This document shows, piece after piece, positions 1 to 8,151 of a DNA stretch of 13,302 nt. The notes beneath the pieces were generated by a model. That model was not told where the DNA came from. It saw only the letters and a list, made by a program, of their open reading frames with translations, and searched no databases. Numbering within the stretch: position 1 is the stretch's first letter; every line of letters begins with the position of its first letter. Source of the stretch: Oligoflexus sp. (GTDB lineage Bacteria; Bdellovibrionota_B; Oligoflexia; Oligoflexales; Oligoflexaceae); contig JASLCY010000349.1 of NCBI GenBank assembly GCA_030151925.1, positions 1-13,302 on the forward strand, written 5' to 3'. The position numbers and the translations under genes were made by a program.

Positions 1-2
1 TC

Positions 3-209
3 CAGCGCTATAAAGGGCTGGGCGAGATGAACCCGGACCAGCTCGCCGAGACCACGATGGAAGCGGACAAACGCACGCTACTCAAGATCGAAATCCAGGA
101 CGCGATCGAAACCGATTTGCTCTTCAGCTGCCTCATGGGCGATGACGTCGAGCCGCGCCGCGACTTTATTCAGACGAACGCTCTGAACGTGAAGAACTTG
201 GACGCCTAA
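3..209 (+). CDS. gyrB: DNA gyrase subunit B, C-terminal end (partial)
   Basis: Only the last 68 codons are present; the reading frame enters from the left edge. The visible protein begins [14 protein letters not shown], the conserved stretch at the end of the TOPRIM region of GyrB/ParE. It continues with the family tail pattern [17 protein letters not shown] and ends NLDA, close to the usual GyrB C-terminus. GyrB is the ATPase and TOPRIM half of gyrase and works with GyrA in the cytoplasm to introduce negative supercoils. The stop codon lies 9 nt before the gyrA start, so the two are almost certainly co-transcribed. ParE has a similar tail, but the partner downstream carries a GyrA-box, which favours gyrB. 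The N-terminal ATPase domain is outside the window. Confidence 0.93.
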   Translation, partial: QRYKGLGEMNPDQLAETTMEADKRTLLKIEIQDAIETDLLFSCLMGDDVEPRRDFIQTNALNVKNLDA

Positions 210-213
210 AGGA
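209..213 (+). promoter_or_regulatory. Ribosome binding site of gyrA
   Basis: AAGGA overlaps the last base of the gyrB stop codon and lies 5 nt before the gyrA ATG. It fixes the gyrA start and implies translation close on the heels of gyrB. Confidence 0.7.
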
Positions 214-218
214 AGATC

Positions 219-2768
219 ATGGAACAATCGAACGTACAGCTTATCCAGATCGAGGACGAACTCAAAGCCTCCTTCCTCGATTATTCGATGAGCGTTATCG
301 TATCCCGCGCCCTGCCTGATGTTCGTGACGGTATGAAACCGGTTCATCGCCGCATCCTCTTCGCGATGCATCAGATGCGGAACTACTACAACCGCCCTTA
401 TCTGAAGTCGGCCCGTATCGTCGGCGACGTGATCGGCCGCTTCCACCCGCACGGCGACTCCGCGGTTTATTTCGCGCTCGTCCGCATGGCGCAAGACTTC
501 TCGATGCGTTATCCCCTGGTCGACGGCCAAGGCAACTTCGGTTCCATCGACGGCGATATGCCGGCTGCGATGCGTTATACCGAGGTCCGCCTGGAGAAGC
601 TCTCCGAGCAGCTGCTCGCCGATATCGAGATGGATACGGTCGATTTCGGCCCCAACTACGATAACAAGGAAGAAGAGCCCCTCGTCCTCCCGACCCGCTT
701 CCCCGCCCTCATCGTGAACGGCGCGAGCGGCATCGCGGTCGGCATGGCGACCAACATTCCTCCGCATAACCTCGGCGAAGTCCTCGACGGTATCTTGGCT
801 CTTATCGATGATCCGGACGTTAGCGTCGAAGAACTCATGTCTTACGTGAGAGGCCCCGACTTCCCTACCGCCGGCCTCATCTACGGCCGCAGCGGGATCC
901 AGCAGGCCTATCTCACCGGCCGCGGTTCGATCAACATGCGCGCCCGCGCTCACGTCGAAGACACGAGCAACGGCCGTCAGCGCATCATCGTCACCGAGCT
1001 TCCGTACCAGGTCAACAAAGCGAATTTGATCGAGAAAATCGCTGATCTCGTGAACGAGAAAAAGATCGAGGGCATCAGCGACCTGCGCGACGAATCCGCC
1101 CAGGAAGAGATCCGCATCGTGATCGAGCTCAAAAAGGGTGAAATGGGCGAAGTCTTGCTCAACAACCTCTTTAAGCTCACGCCCATGCAGACGAGCTTCG
1201 GCGTGAACACCGTCGCCCTCGTGAACGGCATCCCGAAGATCCTGAACCTGAAAGAGGTGCTCGAGCAGTTCTACTATCACCGCAAGGAAGTGGTCATCCG
1301 CCGGACGGCCTTCGAACTGCGGAAAGCCGAAGAACGCGCCCACATCCTCCTCGGCCTCAAGACCGCGGTCGAAAACCTCGATGAAGTGGTCCGCATCATC
1401 CGGGCCGCGGCTGATTCCGATGCCGCCCAGGAAGAGCTCATCGCCAAGTTCGAGCTCAGCGAGATCCAGGCGAAAGCCATCCTGGACATGCGTTTGGCTC
1501 GCCTCACCGGCCTCGAGCGCGATAAGATCGTCAAAGAATACGCCGAACTCATGAAGGTCATCGAAGACCTTAAGGATATCCTCGCGACGCCTTCGCGTAT
1601 CGTCGCGATCATCAAGGCCGAGATCCAAGAGCTCAGGGACACCTTCTCGGATCAGAGGAAGACCGAGATCGTGGCCAGCGAAGCCGATGATTTCTCTATG
1701 GAAAGCCTCGTCGCCGACGAAGAGGTGGCGGTCGCCATCACGCACGCCGGCTACGTGAAGCGCACGCCTATCGCCGACATCCAGGCGCAAAAGCGCGGCG
1801 GTAAGGGCCGCTCCGGCATGAAGACGAAGACCGACGACGTCGTGCGCGACCTCTTCACCGCGAGCAACCACCAGTCGCTGCTCTGTTTCACCGATCAGGG
1901 CCGCGTCTACGAACTCAAGGTGTATCGCCTCCCGGAAGTCCCGCTCTCGGGCCGCGGCGCGCATTTTGCGAACCTCATCAAGCTCACGCCGGATGAAAAG
2001 GTCGTTTCCGTCCTCCCGGTGCGTGACTTCGTGGAAGGGAAGTTCATCCTCTCCGTGACCGCGCAAGGTTACGTGAAGAAGACGGATCTCATGGCCTACT
2101 CGAACCTTCGCCAGACCGGTATTATCGGCCTTAAACTCGAAGACGGCGATCGCCTCATCGATTGTAAGATCACCAGCGGCGAGGAAGACATCCTCATCGC
2201 CACCAAGCTCGGCAAGGCGATCCGCTTCGACGAGAAAGAGACTCGTCCTATGGGCCGCTCGGCGCGCGGCGTTACGGGCATCAAGTTCGGCGAGCCGAAC
2301 GATGAAGTCATCGGCGTCGCGGTCCTGAACCCGACCGATTCGATCCTCTCGGTCTGCGAGAACGGTTACGGCAAACGCTCGCCTATCGATGAATACCGTA
2401 AACAAACCCGCGCCGGTAAAGGTATCTACACGATCAAGGTCACCGAACGTAACGGTCCCGTCGTGGGTATTCTCCAGGTTGCGGAGGACGACCACCTTAT
2501 GGTTATGACTTCAGGCGGGAAAGTGATGCGCTTCACCGTGGCTGAAGTGGGCGTCATCGGCCGCCTCACGCAAGGCGTTCGCCTGATGAACGTCGAACCC
2601 GGCGAGAAGATCATCAGCCTCGCCCGCATCCAGCGCCTCGAAGGCGAAGAGATCGGAGCGGAAGGCGCTGAGAACATGCAAGCCGTCCAGAGCGTGAGCG
2701 AAGTCCCTGAAGAAGAGGCGGAGCCTGAATTAGAAGAAACGGATGACAACGAAGGCGGAGACGAGTAA
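219..2768 (+). CDS. gyrA: DNA gyrase subunit A
   Basis: An 849-residue protein, near the E. coli GyrA length of 875. It is the DNA breakage-reunion subunit of gyrase. The N-terminal winged-helix region has HPHGDSAVY (residues 76-84) and the catalytic tyrosine Y120 in AAMRYTE, matching E. coli Y122. A tower and coiled-coil region follows (about 330-480). The C-terminal pinwheel carries a GyrA-box, QKRGGKG (524-530), which is needed for DNA wrapping and distinguishes GyrA from ParC. The tail is strongly acidic. The start is supported by AAGGA 5 nt upstream. It sits 9 nt after gyrB and 4 nt before gatC. Oddity: the residue matching E. coli D87 in the quinolone-resistance region is Phe (F85, codon 471-473), while the S83 equivalent is still Ser (S81). 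Confidence 0.98.
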   Translation: MEQSNVQLIQIEDELKASFLDYSMSVIVSRALPDVRDGMKPVHRRILFAMHQMRNYYNRPYLKSARIVGDVIGRFHPHGDSAVYFALVRMAQDFSMRYPLVDGQGNFGSIDGDMPAAMRYTEVRLEKLSEQLLADIEMDTVDFGPNYDNKEEEPLVLPTRFPALIVNGASGIAVGMATNIPPHNLGEVLDGILALIDDPDVSVEELMSYVRGPDFPTAGLIYGRSGIQQAYLTGRGSINMRARAHVEDTSNGRQRIIVTELPYQVNKANLIEKIADLVNEKKIEGISDLRDESAQEEIRIVIELKKGEMGEVLLNNLFKLTPMQTSFGVNTVALVNGIPKILNLKEVLEQFYYHRKEVVIRRTAFELRKAEERAHILLGLKTAVENLDEVVRIIRAAADSDAAQEELIAKFELSEIQAKAILDMRLARLTGLERDKIVKEYAELMKVIEDLKDILATPSRIVAIIKAEIQELRDTFSDQRKTEIVASEADDFSMESLVADEEVAVAITHAGYVKRTPIADIQAQKRGGKGRSGMKTKTDDVVRDLFTASNHQSLLCFTDQGRVYELKVYRLPEVPLSGRGAHFANLIKLTPDEKVVSVLPVRDFVEGKFILSVTAQGYVKKTDLMAYSNLRQTGIIGLKLEDGDRLIDCKITSGEEDILIATKLGKAIRFDEKETRPMGRSARGVTGIKFGEPNDEVIGVAVLNPTDSILSVCENGYGKRSPIDEYRKQTRAGKGIYTIKVTERNGPVVGILQVAEDDHLMVMTSGGKVMRFTVAEVGVIGRLTQGVRLMNVEPGEKIISLARIQRLEGEEIGAEGAENMQAVQSVSEVPEEEAEPELEETDDNEGGDE

Positions 2769-2772
2769 GTCT

Positions 2773-3063
2773 ATGGCGATAGCTCGGGAAACAGTGGAAA
2801 AAGTCGCGCGACTCGCTCACATCCAACTCGGCGAAGACGAAGTCTCTTATTATCAGCAGCAGCTCAGCCAGGTGCTGGGCTACATGCAGCAGATCCAAGA
2901 GGCTTCGGATCAATTGCCGGGCGATTGGCGAGCCGACACCGCGGGCCGCCCGACTCCCGAGCGCGAGGACCTCGCGACGCCTTCGCAGGTTATCGACAAA
3001 GTACTCCAAAGCGCCCCCAGAGTGGTGGGCACGGCCTTCCAAGTGCCGCGCATCATCGAATAG
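2773..3063 (+). CDS. gatC: Asp-tRNA(Asn)/Glu-tRNA(Gln) amidotransferase subunit C
   Basis: A 96-residue protein of the usual GatC size. The N-terminus, MAIARETVEKVARLAHIQL, matches the conserved GatC opening in which a helix precedes V-x-K-[VI]-A-x-LA. The middle has the LGYMQQIQE-type segment, and the C-terminus ends with VPRIIE, also typical. GatC wraps around GatA and stabilises the GatCAB complex, which amidates misacylated tRNA. An in-frame ATG at 2743 would add ten residues ([10 protein letters not shown]) and overlap gyrA by 26 nt. I prefer 2773 because family members start at this point and no clear ribosome site favours the earlier one. The start is 4 nt after the gyrA stop, so expression is probably coupled to gyrA. 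Confidence 0.93.
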   Translation: MAIARETVEKVARLAHIQLGEDEVSYYQQQLSQVLGYMQQIQEASDQLPGDWRADTAGRPTPEREDLATPSQVIDKVLQSAPRVVGTAFQVPRIIE

Positions 3064-3093
3064 CTGGGGTTTTCCAAGGGAACATGAAAGACA

Positions 3094-4578
3094 ATGTCCG
3101 CAATAGATCCTATCTCCTCCAGCGCCACCTCCCTAGCGCAAGCGGTCAATGAAGGCAGCCTCAAGGCCTCGGACGTTGTCTCCACTTTCCTGCAGCGGAC
3201 GGAAGATCTCTACCGCGATCTCAATACGCATATCGACTGGGACAAAGACGGGGTCTTGCGCAGCACCGAACGGCAGCTCGATTATATCGAAGCCGCGCGG
3301 CATGCCGGCAAAGCCTTGCCCCTCGCGGGCGTCCCGATCGCCATCAAAGACAACATCATGGTGGAAGGAGCGATCGTCAGCTGCGGCTCGAGGTTCCTGA
3401 GCAATCACCGCGCGGCTTATGACGCGACCGCTATCCGTAAACTCAAAGAGGCGGGCGCCATCCTCCTCGGCCGTACGAATATGGACGAATTCGGGATGGG
3501 CTCCTCGAACGAGAACTCGGCCTATGGACCGGTCCGTAACCCCTGGAATCGCCAGCACGTCTCCGGCGGCTCCTCCGGCGGCTCCGCGGCCGCTGTCGCG
3601 GCGGGAATGGCCGCTCTGGCCCTCGGCAGCGATACGGGCGGCTCCGTGCGTCAGCCGGCGAGTTTCTGCGGCGTCCTCGGCCTGAAACCGACCTATGGCG
3701 CTGTAAGCCGCTATGGACTTGTCGCCTACGCCTCTTCATTCGATCAGATTGGTCCTCTGGGCCGCTCGGCGAGCGATCTCGCCCTCACCTTCGATGTGCT
3801 GCGGGGGCAGGATCCCCTGGATGCGACTTCGGTCGCGACCGAGCATGTGCCTTCGACCCTCGCCGGCCTGAAACAGCCGCTCGGCAAGGTGACGATCGGC
3901 ATTTCGAAAGCCCTGCTCGAGGAAGGCCTCGACGAGGACGTGCGCAGCGCCTTCTATCAAAGCCTCGATCACTATAAAGACCTTGGCGCGACTCTCAAAG
4001 AGATCGATTTACCTCATCTTCGCCATAGCATACCGGCCTATTACATCCTCGCGACCGCCGAGGCCTCCTCGAACCTCGCGCGTTTTGATGGCATCCGCTA
4101 CGGCGTCCGCACGCAAAAGGCCGGCCAGAGCCTGAAAGACCTCTATGCGCAGTCGCGCAGCGAAGGTTTCGGGCGCGAGGTGAAGCAACGCATCATGCTC
4201 GGCACCTACGTGCTCTCGTCGGGTTACTACGATGCATATTATGCGAAGGCCAACCGCGTGCGGGAACTGATCCGCCGCGATTTCGAAGCGGCGTTCGCCG
4301 CCGGCATCGATATGATCGCGATGCCGACCTCGCCGACGACGGCCTTTGCCCTGGGGCAAAAATCCCAGGATTCTCTTTCGATGTATCTTATGGATATCTA
4401 TACCATCGCTGCGAACCTGGTCGGCATCCCAGCCCTCTCGCAGCCCATAGGCCTCGATTCCAAAGGTTTGCCCATCGGCCTGCAGCTCATGGGACCAAGT
4501 CATCACGAAGGCGAGCTACTCAGGAGCGTTTACCATTATGAGCAGTCTAAACCCTGGCGCGAGCGACCCAGGTTTTAA
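3094..4578 (+). CDS. gatA: Asp-tRNA(Asn)/Glu-tRNA(Gln) amidotransferase subunit A
   Basis: A 494-residue amidase-signature protein, full length for GatA. It hydrolyses glutamine and channels the ammonia to GatB. The Ser-cisSer-Lys triad is visible: K85 in AIKDN, S160 in the Gly/Ser-rich motif GGSSGGSAAAVAAG, and S184 in GSDTGGSVRQPA. Spacing agrees with the S. aureus enzyme (79/154/178, a constant offset of six). The following LKPTYGAVSRYGLVAYASS is strongly GatA-specific, which separates it from general amidases. A possible ribosome site, AAGGGA, lies 12 nt before the ATG. It follows gatC by 30 nt, and its 3' end overlaps gatB by 41 nt in another frame. All elements needed for activity are present. 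Confidence 0.98.
   Translation: MSAIDPISSSATSLAQAVNEGSLKASDVVSTFLQRTEDLYRDLNTHIDWDKDGVLRSTERQLDYIEAARHAGKALPLAGVPIAIKDNIMVEGAIVSCGSRFLSNHRAAYDATAIRKLKEAGAILLGRTNMDEFGMGSSNENSAYGPVRNPWNRQHVSGGSSGGSAAAVAAGMAALALGSDTGGSVRQPASFCGVLGLKPTYGAVSRYGLVAYASSFDQIGPLGRSASDLALTFDVLRGQDPLDATSVATEHVPSTLAGLKQPLGKVTIGISKALLEEGLDEDVRSAFYQSLDHYKDLGATLKEIDLPHLRHSIPAYYILATAEASSNLARFDGIRYGVRTQKAGQSLKDLYAQSRSEGFGREVKQRIMLGTYVLSSGYYDAYYAKANRVRELIRRDFEAAFAAGIDMIAMPTSPTTAFALGQKSQDSLSMYLMDIYTIAANLVGIPALSQPIGLDSKGLPIGLQLMGPSHHEGELLRSVYHYEQSKPWRERPRF
4522..4526 (+). promoter_or_regulatory. Ribosome binding site of gatB inside gatA
   Basis: AGGAG lies inside the end of the gatA coding region, 11 nt before the gatB ATG. 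It supports the start that gives the 41-nt gatA/gatB overlap. Confidence 0.55.
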
Positions 4579-6019
4579 GGGCCTCCTGGCCCGTTACGAG
4601 CCGGTTATCGGCCTCGAGGTGCACTGTCAGTTGCAGACGGTGAGCAAACTCTTTTGCGGCTGTAAAACCGAGTTCGGGGCTTTGCCGAATCAGAATACCT
4701 GCCCGGTATGCCTTGGGCTGCCCGGCGTCCTGCCCGTGATCAACCACACCGCCGTGGATTATGCGATCCGCATGGCCCTGGCGGTCGGCGCCCGCATTCG
4801 CGAGCGCAGCGTGTTCGCTCGGAAACAGTATTTTTATCCTGATCTTCCCAAGGGTTACCAGCTTACCCAATACGATCTTCCCTACTGCGAGGACGGAGCG
4901 CTCACGCTCGACAACGGCCGCACGATCACGATCCAGCGGATTCATATGGAAGAGGACGCCGGCAAGAACATCCACGGCGACAACGCGAGTTACGTGGACC
5001 TCAACCGGGCCGGCGTTCCCCTGCTCGAAATCGTTTCGGCGCCTGAGCTCCACAGCCCCGAAGAAGCGGTCGATTATCTGCGCAGATTGCGGGCCATCGT
5101 GCGTTACCTCGGGATTTCCGACGGCAACATGGAAGAGGGCTCGTTCCGCTGCGACGTGAACATCTCCCTCAGACCCCGCGGCAGCCATAAGCTTGGGACG
5201 CGCACCGAGATCAAGAACGTGAACTCGTTCCGCAACGTGGAAAAGGCGATCGCCTACGAGATCGTCCGGCAGGCGGATATGCTCGATGCCGGCGAGGCGA
5301 TCACCCAGGCTACGCTGCTCTTCGATGCCGCCACCGGCCGCACGCAGATGATGCGAAGCAAGGAGGATGCGCCCGACTACCGCTACTTCCCCGAGCCCGA
5401 CCTCGGGCCGCTGCTGCTTTCATCCGATCGCATCAACGCCATGAAGCTCTTGATCCCCGAGCTTCCCGACGCGAAGAAAAAGCGCTTTGTCGAGGAATTC
5501 CAGATCTCGGACGGCGATGCGCTGCAGCTGACGGATGAGCTCGAGCTCGCCGCCTATTTCGAGGAGGTCGTGAGGCGGGTGGACGGCAAGGTCGCGCCCA
5601 AGATCGTCGCGAACTGGATCAACACCGAGTTCATGCGCGAATTCAATGCGCGCGGGAGCAGCTGGTCCCAGCCTCTCTTAAGCGCCGAGGCTTTCGCGGA
5701 ACTCCTCAGAGCCCTTGGCGAAGGGACGATCTCCGGCAAAATCGCCAAAACGGTCTTTGAGGAGATGCTGGCCTCGGGACAAGCGGCGGGCGCCATCATC
5801 AAGGCGAAGGGCCTCGTGCAGATCACCGATACCAGTGAGATCAACGCGGTCGTCGCCGATATCCTCGCGCAGTTCCCGGACCAGGTCGCGCAGCACCGCT
5901 CGGGTAAACCCAAGGTGTTCGCTTTCCTCGTGGGCCAGGTCCTGAAAGTCTCTCAGGGCCGCTTCAACCCGGCCCTGGTGAATCAGTCGCTGAAGGAAGC
6001 CCTCGATGTCACCTCGTGA
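4538..6019 (+). CDS. gatB: Asp-tRNA(Asn)/Glu-tRNA(Gln) amidotransferase subunit B
   Basis: A 493-residue protein of full GatB length. GatB binds the misacylated tRNA, phosphorylates the Asp or Glu side chain with ATP and transfers ammonia from GatA. Diagnostic segments are YEPVIGLEVH (20-29), the NQNTCPVCLGLPGVLPV region (51-67), KGYQLTQYD, and the later CDVNISLRP and TEIKNVNSF. Cysteines C40, C42, C55 and C58 form a CxC...CPxC pattern compatible with a zinc site (inference). The C-terminal YqeY-like tail domain is present. The start at 4538 has AGGAG 11 nt upstream and lies 41 nt inside the end of gatA. No gatD, gatE or asparaginyl-tRNA synthetase is in view, so whether the complex serves Asn, Gln or both cannot be decided here. 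Confidence 0.98.
   Translation: MSSLNPGASDPGFKGLLARYEPVIGLEVHCQLQTVSKLFCGCKTEFGALPNQNTCPVCLGLPGVLPVINHTAVDYAIRMALAVGARIRERSVFARKQYFYPDLPKGYQLTQYDLPYCEDGALTLDNGRTITIQRIHMEEDAGKNIHGDNASYVDLNRAGVPLLEIVSAPELHSPEEAVDYLRRLRAIVRYLGISDGNMEEGSFRCDVNISLRPRGSHKLGTRTEIKNVNSFRNVEKAIAYEIVRQADMLDAGEAITQATLLFDAATGRTQMMRSKEDAPDYRYFPEPDLGPLLLSSDRINAMKLLIPELPDAKKKRFVEEFQISDGDALQLTDELELAAYFEEVVRRVDGKVAPKIVANWINTEFMREFNARGSSWSQPLLSAEAFAELLRALGEGTISGKIAKTVFEEMLASGQAAGAIIKAKGLVQITDTSEINAVVADILAQFPDQVAQHRSGKPKVFAFLVGQVLKVSQGRFNPALVNQSLKEALDVTS
5993..5999 (+). promoter_or_regulatory. Ribosome binding site of the serine hydrolase gene
   Basis: AAGGAAG within the last codons of gatB, 6 nt before the ATG at 6006. It is the best Shine-Dalgarno match in this operon and shows that the overlapping hydrolase start is a genuine translation start. 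Confidence 0.65.
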
Positions 6020-7040
6020 AGAGCTGGAAGAGCGGCTGAAACTCGAGCAAAAAGCCGAGTTTTTCACCGATTTCTACGTCGAGGCGGGTTCGCTGGCCGC
6101 CGATAGGCCGAGCTACAGCTTCGGCAACGGCCGGGCGGTCTTTGATCTCGCGAGCCTTACCAAAGCCCTGGTCACCGGCCCTTTGGTGCATCACTACGTC
6201 TCGTCGCAGCAGCTTTCGCTGCAGGATCCCATCAGCCGCTGGGGAACGAGCGGCTGGCAGAAAGCCTTTTCCTCCGAACTCATGAATCTCACGCCGGCTG
6301 AGCTTTTGAGCCATCGTTCCGGGCTTCCGGCATGGCGCAACTTTTGGATGGGCCGGCTCGACGAACATACGCGGCCGAGCCCTCTGGTCCTGAATCCCCT
6401 GATCCCGGAAGTCTTTAAACGCGGCATCCCTCTGGGCGAGAAGGCCGACGTGTATTCGGACGTCGGTTATATCCTGCTCGGTTATGCTTTGGAGGGAGCG
6501 ACGGGCCAGAGTTTGTCTAAACTTTGGTCGGATTTCATAGCGTCCCTGGGCCTCAGCCCCAAACATCTGGGTTATAGCCATCAGCTGCAGGGCGATCAGT
6601 GGATCGTCGCGTCCGCGCATTGCGCTCTGCGCGGCCGGCTTTTGCGCGGCGAAGTCCACGATGAGAACGCCGCCGCGCTCGGCGGCGCGGCCGGGCATGC
6701 GGGGCTCTTCGGCAGCGGCGAAGCCCTCGGGCAATACCTCAGGACGCTCGCCTCTTCGATCGAAGGAGAGCGGTATCTCGCGGCTAACGTGAACGAGTTG
6801 GCCCTTCACACTTTCGAGGGCCTGCTTGGGATGCGGCGCGGCAACGGCACGAGCGCGGCGCTCTTCGCGGGCGGCCGCGGCCTCGGGCATCTCGGTTTTA
6901 CCGGGACGGCCTTTTGGATAGATCCCGATTTCAACCGCTATGCGATCTTCCTCAGCAACCGCGTGATCAGCGGCCGCGTGAACCCTCACATCACAGCCGT
7001 GCGGCGCGCGGTGTTCGGCCTGCTCGATGAGCTCACCTGA
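6006..7040 (+). CDS. Serine hydrolase of the class C beta-lactamase fold (beta-lactamase-related)
   Basis: A 344-residue protein of the beta-lactamase/transpeptidase-like family, which includes class C beta-lactamases, DD-peptidases, D-aminopeptidases and esterases. The nucleophile motif SxxK is S50-L-T-K53 (DLASLTKALVTG). The second motif is Y150-S-D152, where lactamases have YxN. The third is HLGFTGTAFWIDP with H295-x-G297, as in many uncharacterised serine hydrolases. GGAAGHAGLFGSG (227-239) is another family signature. No signal peptide, lipobox or membrane segment is visible, so the product appears cytoplasmic, which is unusual for a cell-wall enzyme. The start overlaps gatB by 14 nt and has AAGGAAG 6 nt upstream. 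Substrate is unknown: an ester, a D-amino-acid amide or a muropeptide are all possible. The fold is secure; a true beta-lactamase role is unlikely. Confidence 0.9.
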   Translation: MSPREELEERLKLEQKAEFFTDFYVEAGSLAADRPSYSFGNGRAVFDLASLTKALVTGPLVHHYVSSQQLSLQDPISRWGTSGWQKAFSSELMNLTPAELLSHRSGLPAWRNFWMGRLDEHTRPSPLVLNPLIPEVFKRGIPLGEKADVYSDVGYILLGYALEGATGQSLSKLWSDFIASLGLSPKHLGYSHQLQGDQWIVASAHCALRGRLLRGEVHDENAAALGGAAGHAGLFGSGEALGQYLRTLASSIEGERYLAANVNELALHTFEGLLGMRRGNGTSAALFAGGRGLGHLGFTGTAFWIDPDFNRYAIFLSNRVISGRVNPHITAVRRAVFGLLDELT

Positions 7041-8142
7041 GGCTTTGTCGGTCGCTATCCTAGGTCGCGGAATCGCTGGCCTTATGGCTGCTTACGCCCT
7101 GGAGCGCGAGGGCTTTCGCCCGGTCGTCTTCGGCCGTTCGGAGGAGGCGGCTTCGCGGGCCGCCCAGGGCGTCCTTTGCAACAAGGGCATGATCTTTTGG
7201 AACTCGCCGCTGTTTCGCGCGAAGCTGTTATCGCTGCAGGAGATGAAGGAGTTCCTCGATCGTTTTGAACGGGAGTCGGGCCGGACGCTGCCGCGAATTT
7301 TCCAGGGCGTGAAAGAGCCTTTTTGGACGCCCGATGATTTCCAAGCCACGGTCTCGAGGATCTATCGGCATAAGTTCTGGGGCTGCCACCGCACATCCCT
7401 CGTCCCCTTCCCCGCCTCATTCCCCGAGAGAGCGTCTCAGCCGCTCGGAGAGCTCTTCTATCCCGCGGACGGATGGTTCGAGCCGGAGAGCCTGCTCAGC
7501 GCCTTGGAGGGCTATTTACGCGATCGAGGGATTCTGTTCGTCGCGGACCGCGTCCAGGGCTTTTCCTCCGATCGCGAGGACCGCATTCTCCTCAGTCTGA
7601 AGGGCCAGCCGTATCCCGGCGCCTTCGATCGCGTGGTCCTGGCCAGCGGCGCCGGCTCCGAAGAGCTCTGGCGCTTGGCGGGATTGAAGCCGATCCCCCT
7701 CTTCACGATAGGCGGGCAGACTCTCTGGAACAGCCGCCCTCCCGAGGAAAGCAGCCAGATCCTCGTAAAAGGCACGCACTCCCTCGCTCTCACCCACGGC
7801 CGCATGATCCTCGGATCAAGCTCCTGGCAAGGCTTTGAGCCGCCTTCCCTCGAAGACGATCAAAACGAATTGCTGACGTTTGGAAGGACAGCCTTCGGCC
7901 TCAAGGCTTTGGACGGTTGGCGGACGCGCCGCGGCGTGCGCCTGCGCTGCAAGGACCGCATGCCGCTCGTGGGATACGCGGAATCAGGCCCATTTGCGGG
8001 GAAAATCTACATATTTACGGGATTTTACAAAAACGGTATGCACCTCGCCGAGATGTGCGGCCGGGAGCTCGCTCTCGATCTATGCAACAAGGGCGCAGAA
8101 AAGCGCTTCCCTGAGTTTTCGCCTCGACGTTTTTCTGTATAA
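7027..8142 (+). CDS. FAD-dependent oxidoreductase, DAO family
   Basis: A 371-residue flavoprotein of the D-amino-acid-oxidase/glycine-oxidase fold. The N-terminal dinucleotide-binding motif is VAILGRGIAGLMAAYALE (G13, G15, G18). The substrate domain has FYPADGWFEPESLLSAL (144-160). The C-terminal FAD-contact region has RRGVRLRCKDRMPLVGYAE and then IFTGFYKNGMHLAE. The layout resembles stand-alone DAO enzymes such as ThiO, and also the oxidoreductase half of MnmC that acts on modified tRNA wobble uridine. I cannot choose between an amino-acid substrate and a tRNA substrate from motifs alone. No signal peptide is seen, so it is probably cytoplasmic. Its start overlaps the hydrolase gene by 14 nt with no strong ribosome site, suggesting translational coupling. 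Its stop is 9 nt from the convergent outer-membrane gene. Confidence 0.87.
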   Translation: MSSPEALSVAILGRGIAGLMAAYALEREGFRPVVFGRSEEAASRAAQGVLCNKGMIFWNSPLFRAKLLSLQEMKEFLDRFERESGRTLPRIFQGVKEPFWTPDDFQATVSRIYRHKFWGCHRTSLVPFPASFPERASQPLGELFYPADGWFEPESLLSALEGYLRDRGILFVADRVQGFSSDREDRILLSLKGQPYPGAFDRVVLASGAGSEELWRLAGLKPIPLFTIGGQTLWNSRPPEESSQILVKGTHSLALTHGRMILGSSSWQGFEPPSLEDDQNELLTFGRTAFGLKALDGWRTRRGVRLRCKDRMPLVGYAESGPFAGKIYIFTGFYKNGMHLAEMCGRELALDLCNKGAEKRFPEFSPRRFSV

Positions 8143-8151
8143 AAAATAGGC

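Noticed and set aside
78..2495. An 805-codon open frame on the minus strand, antisense to gyrA
   Set aside because: It is a mirror of gyrA codon bias: high GC in the third position and rare TTA/CTA/TCA codons leave the opposite strand free of stops. The translation is an Asp/Arg/Glu/Val-rich string with no domain, and gyrA is unmistakable on the other strand.
2743..2772. Longer GatC start overlapping gyrA by 26 nt
   Set aside because: The ten added residues are not typical of GatC and no clear ribosome site precedes that ATG. It cannot be fully excluded.
3585..3650. Gly/Ser/Ala-rich codon repeats in gatA
   Set aside because: These encode the conserved amidase-signature motif and are not an independent DNA repeat.
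8085..8150. Possible terminator between the convergent oxidoreductase and outer-membrane genes
   Set aside because: A short GCGC-agaaaa-GCGC inverted repeat lies in the end of the oxidoreductase gene, but the T-run comes about 20 nt later and the A-run at 8141-8146 has no GC stem beside it. It does not meet the pattern of an intrinsic terminator.
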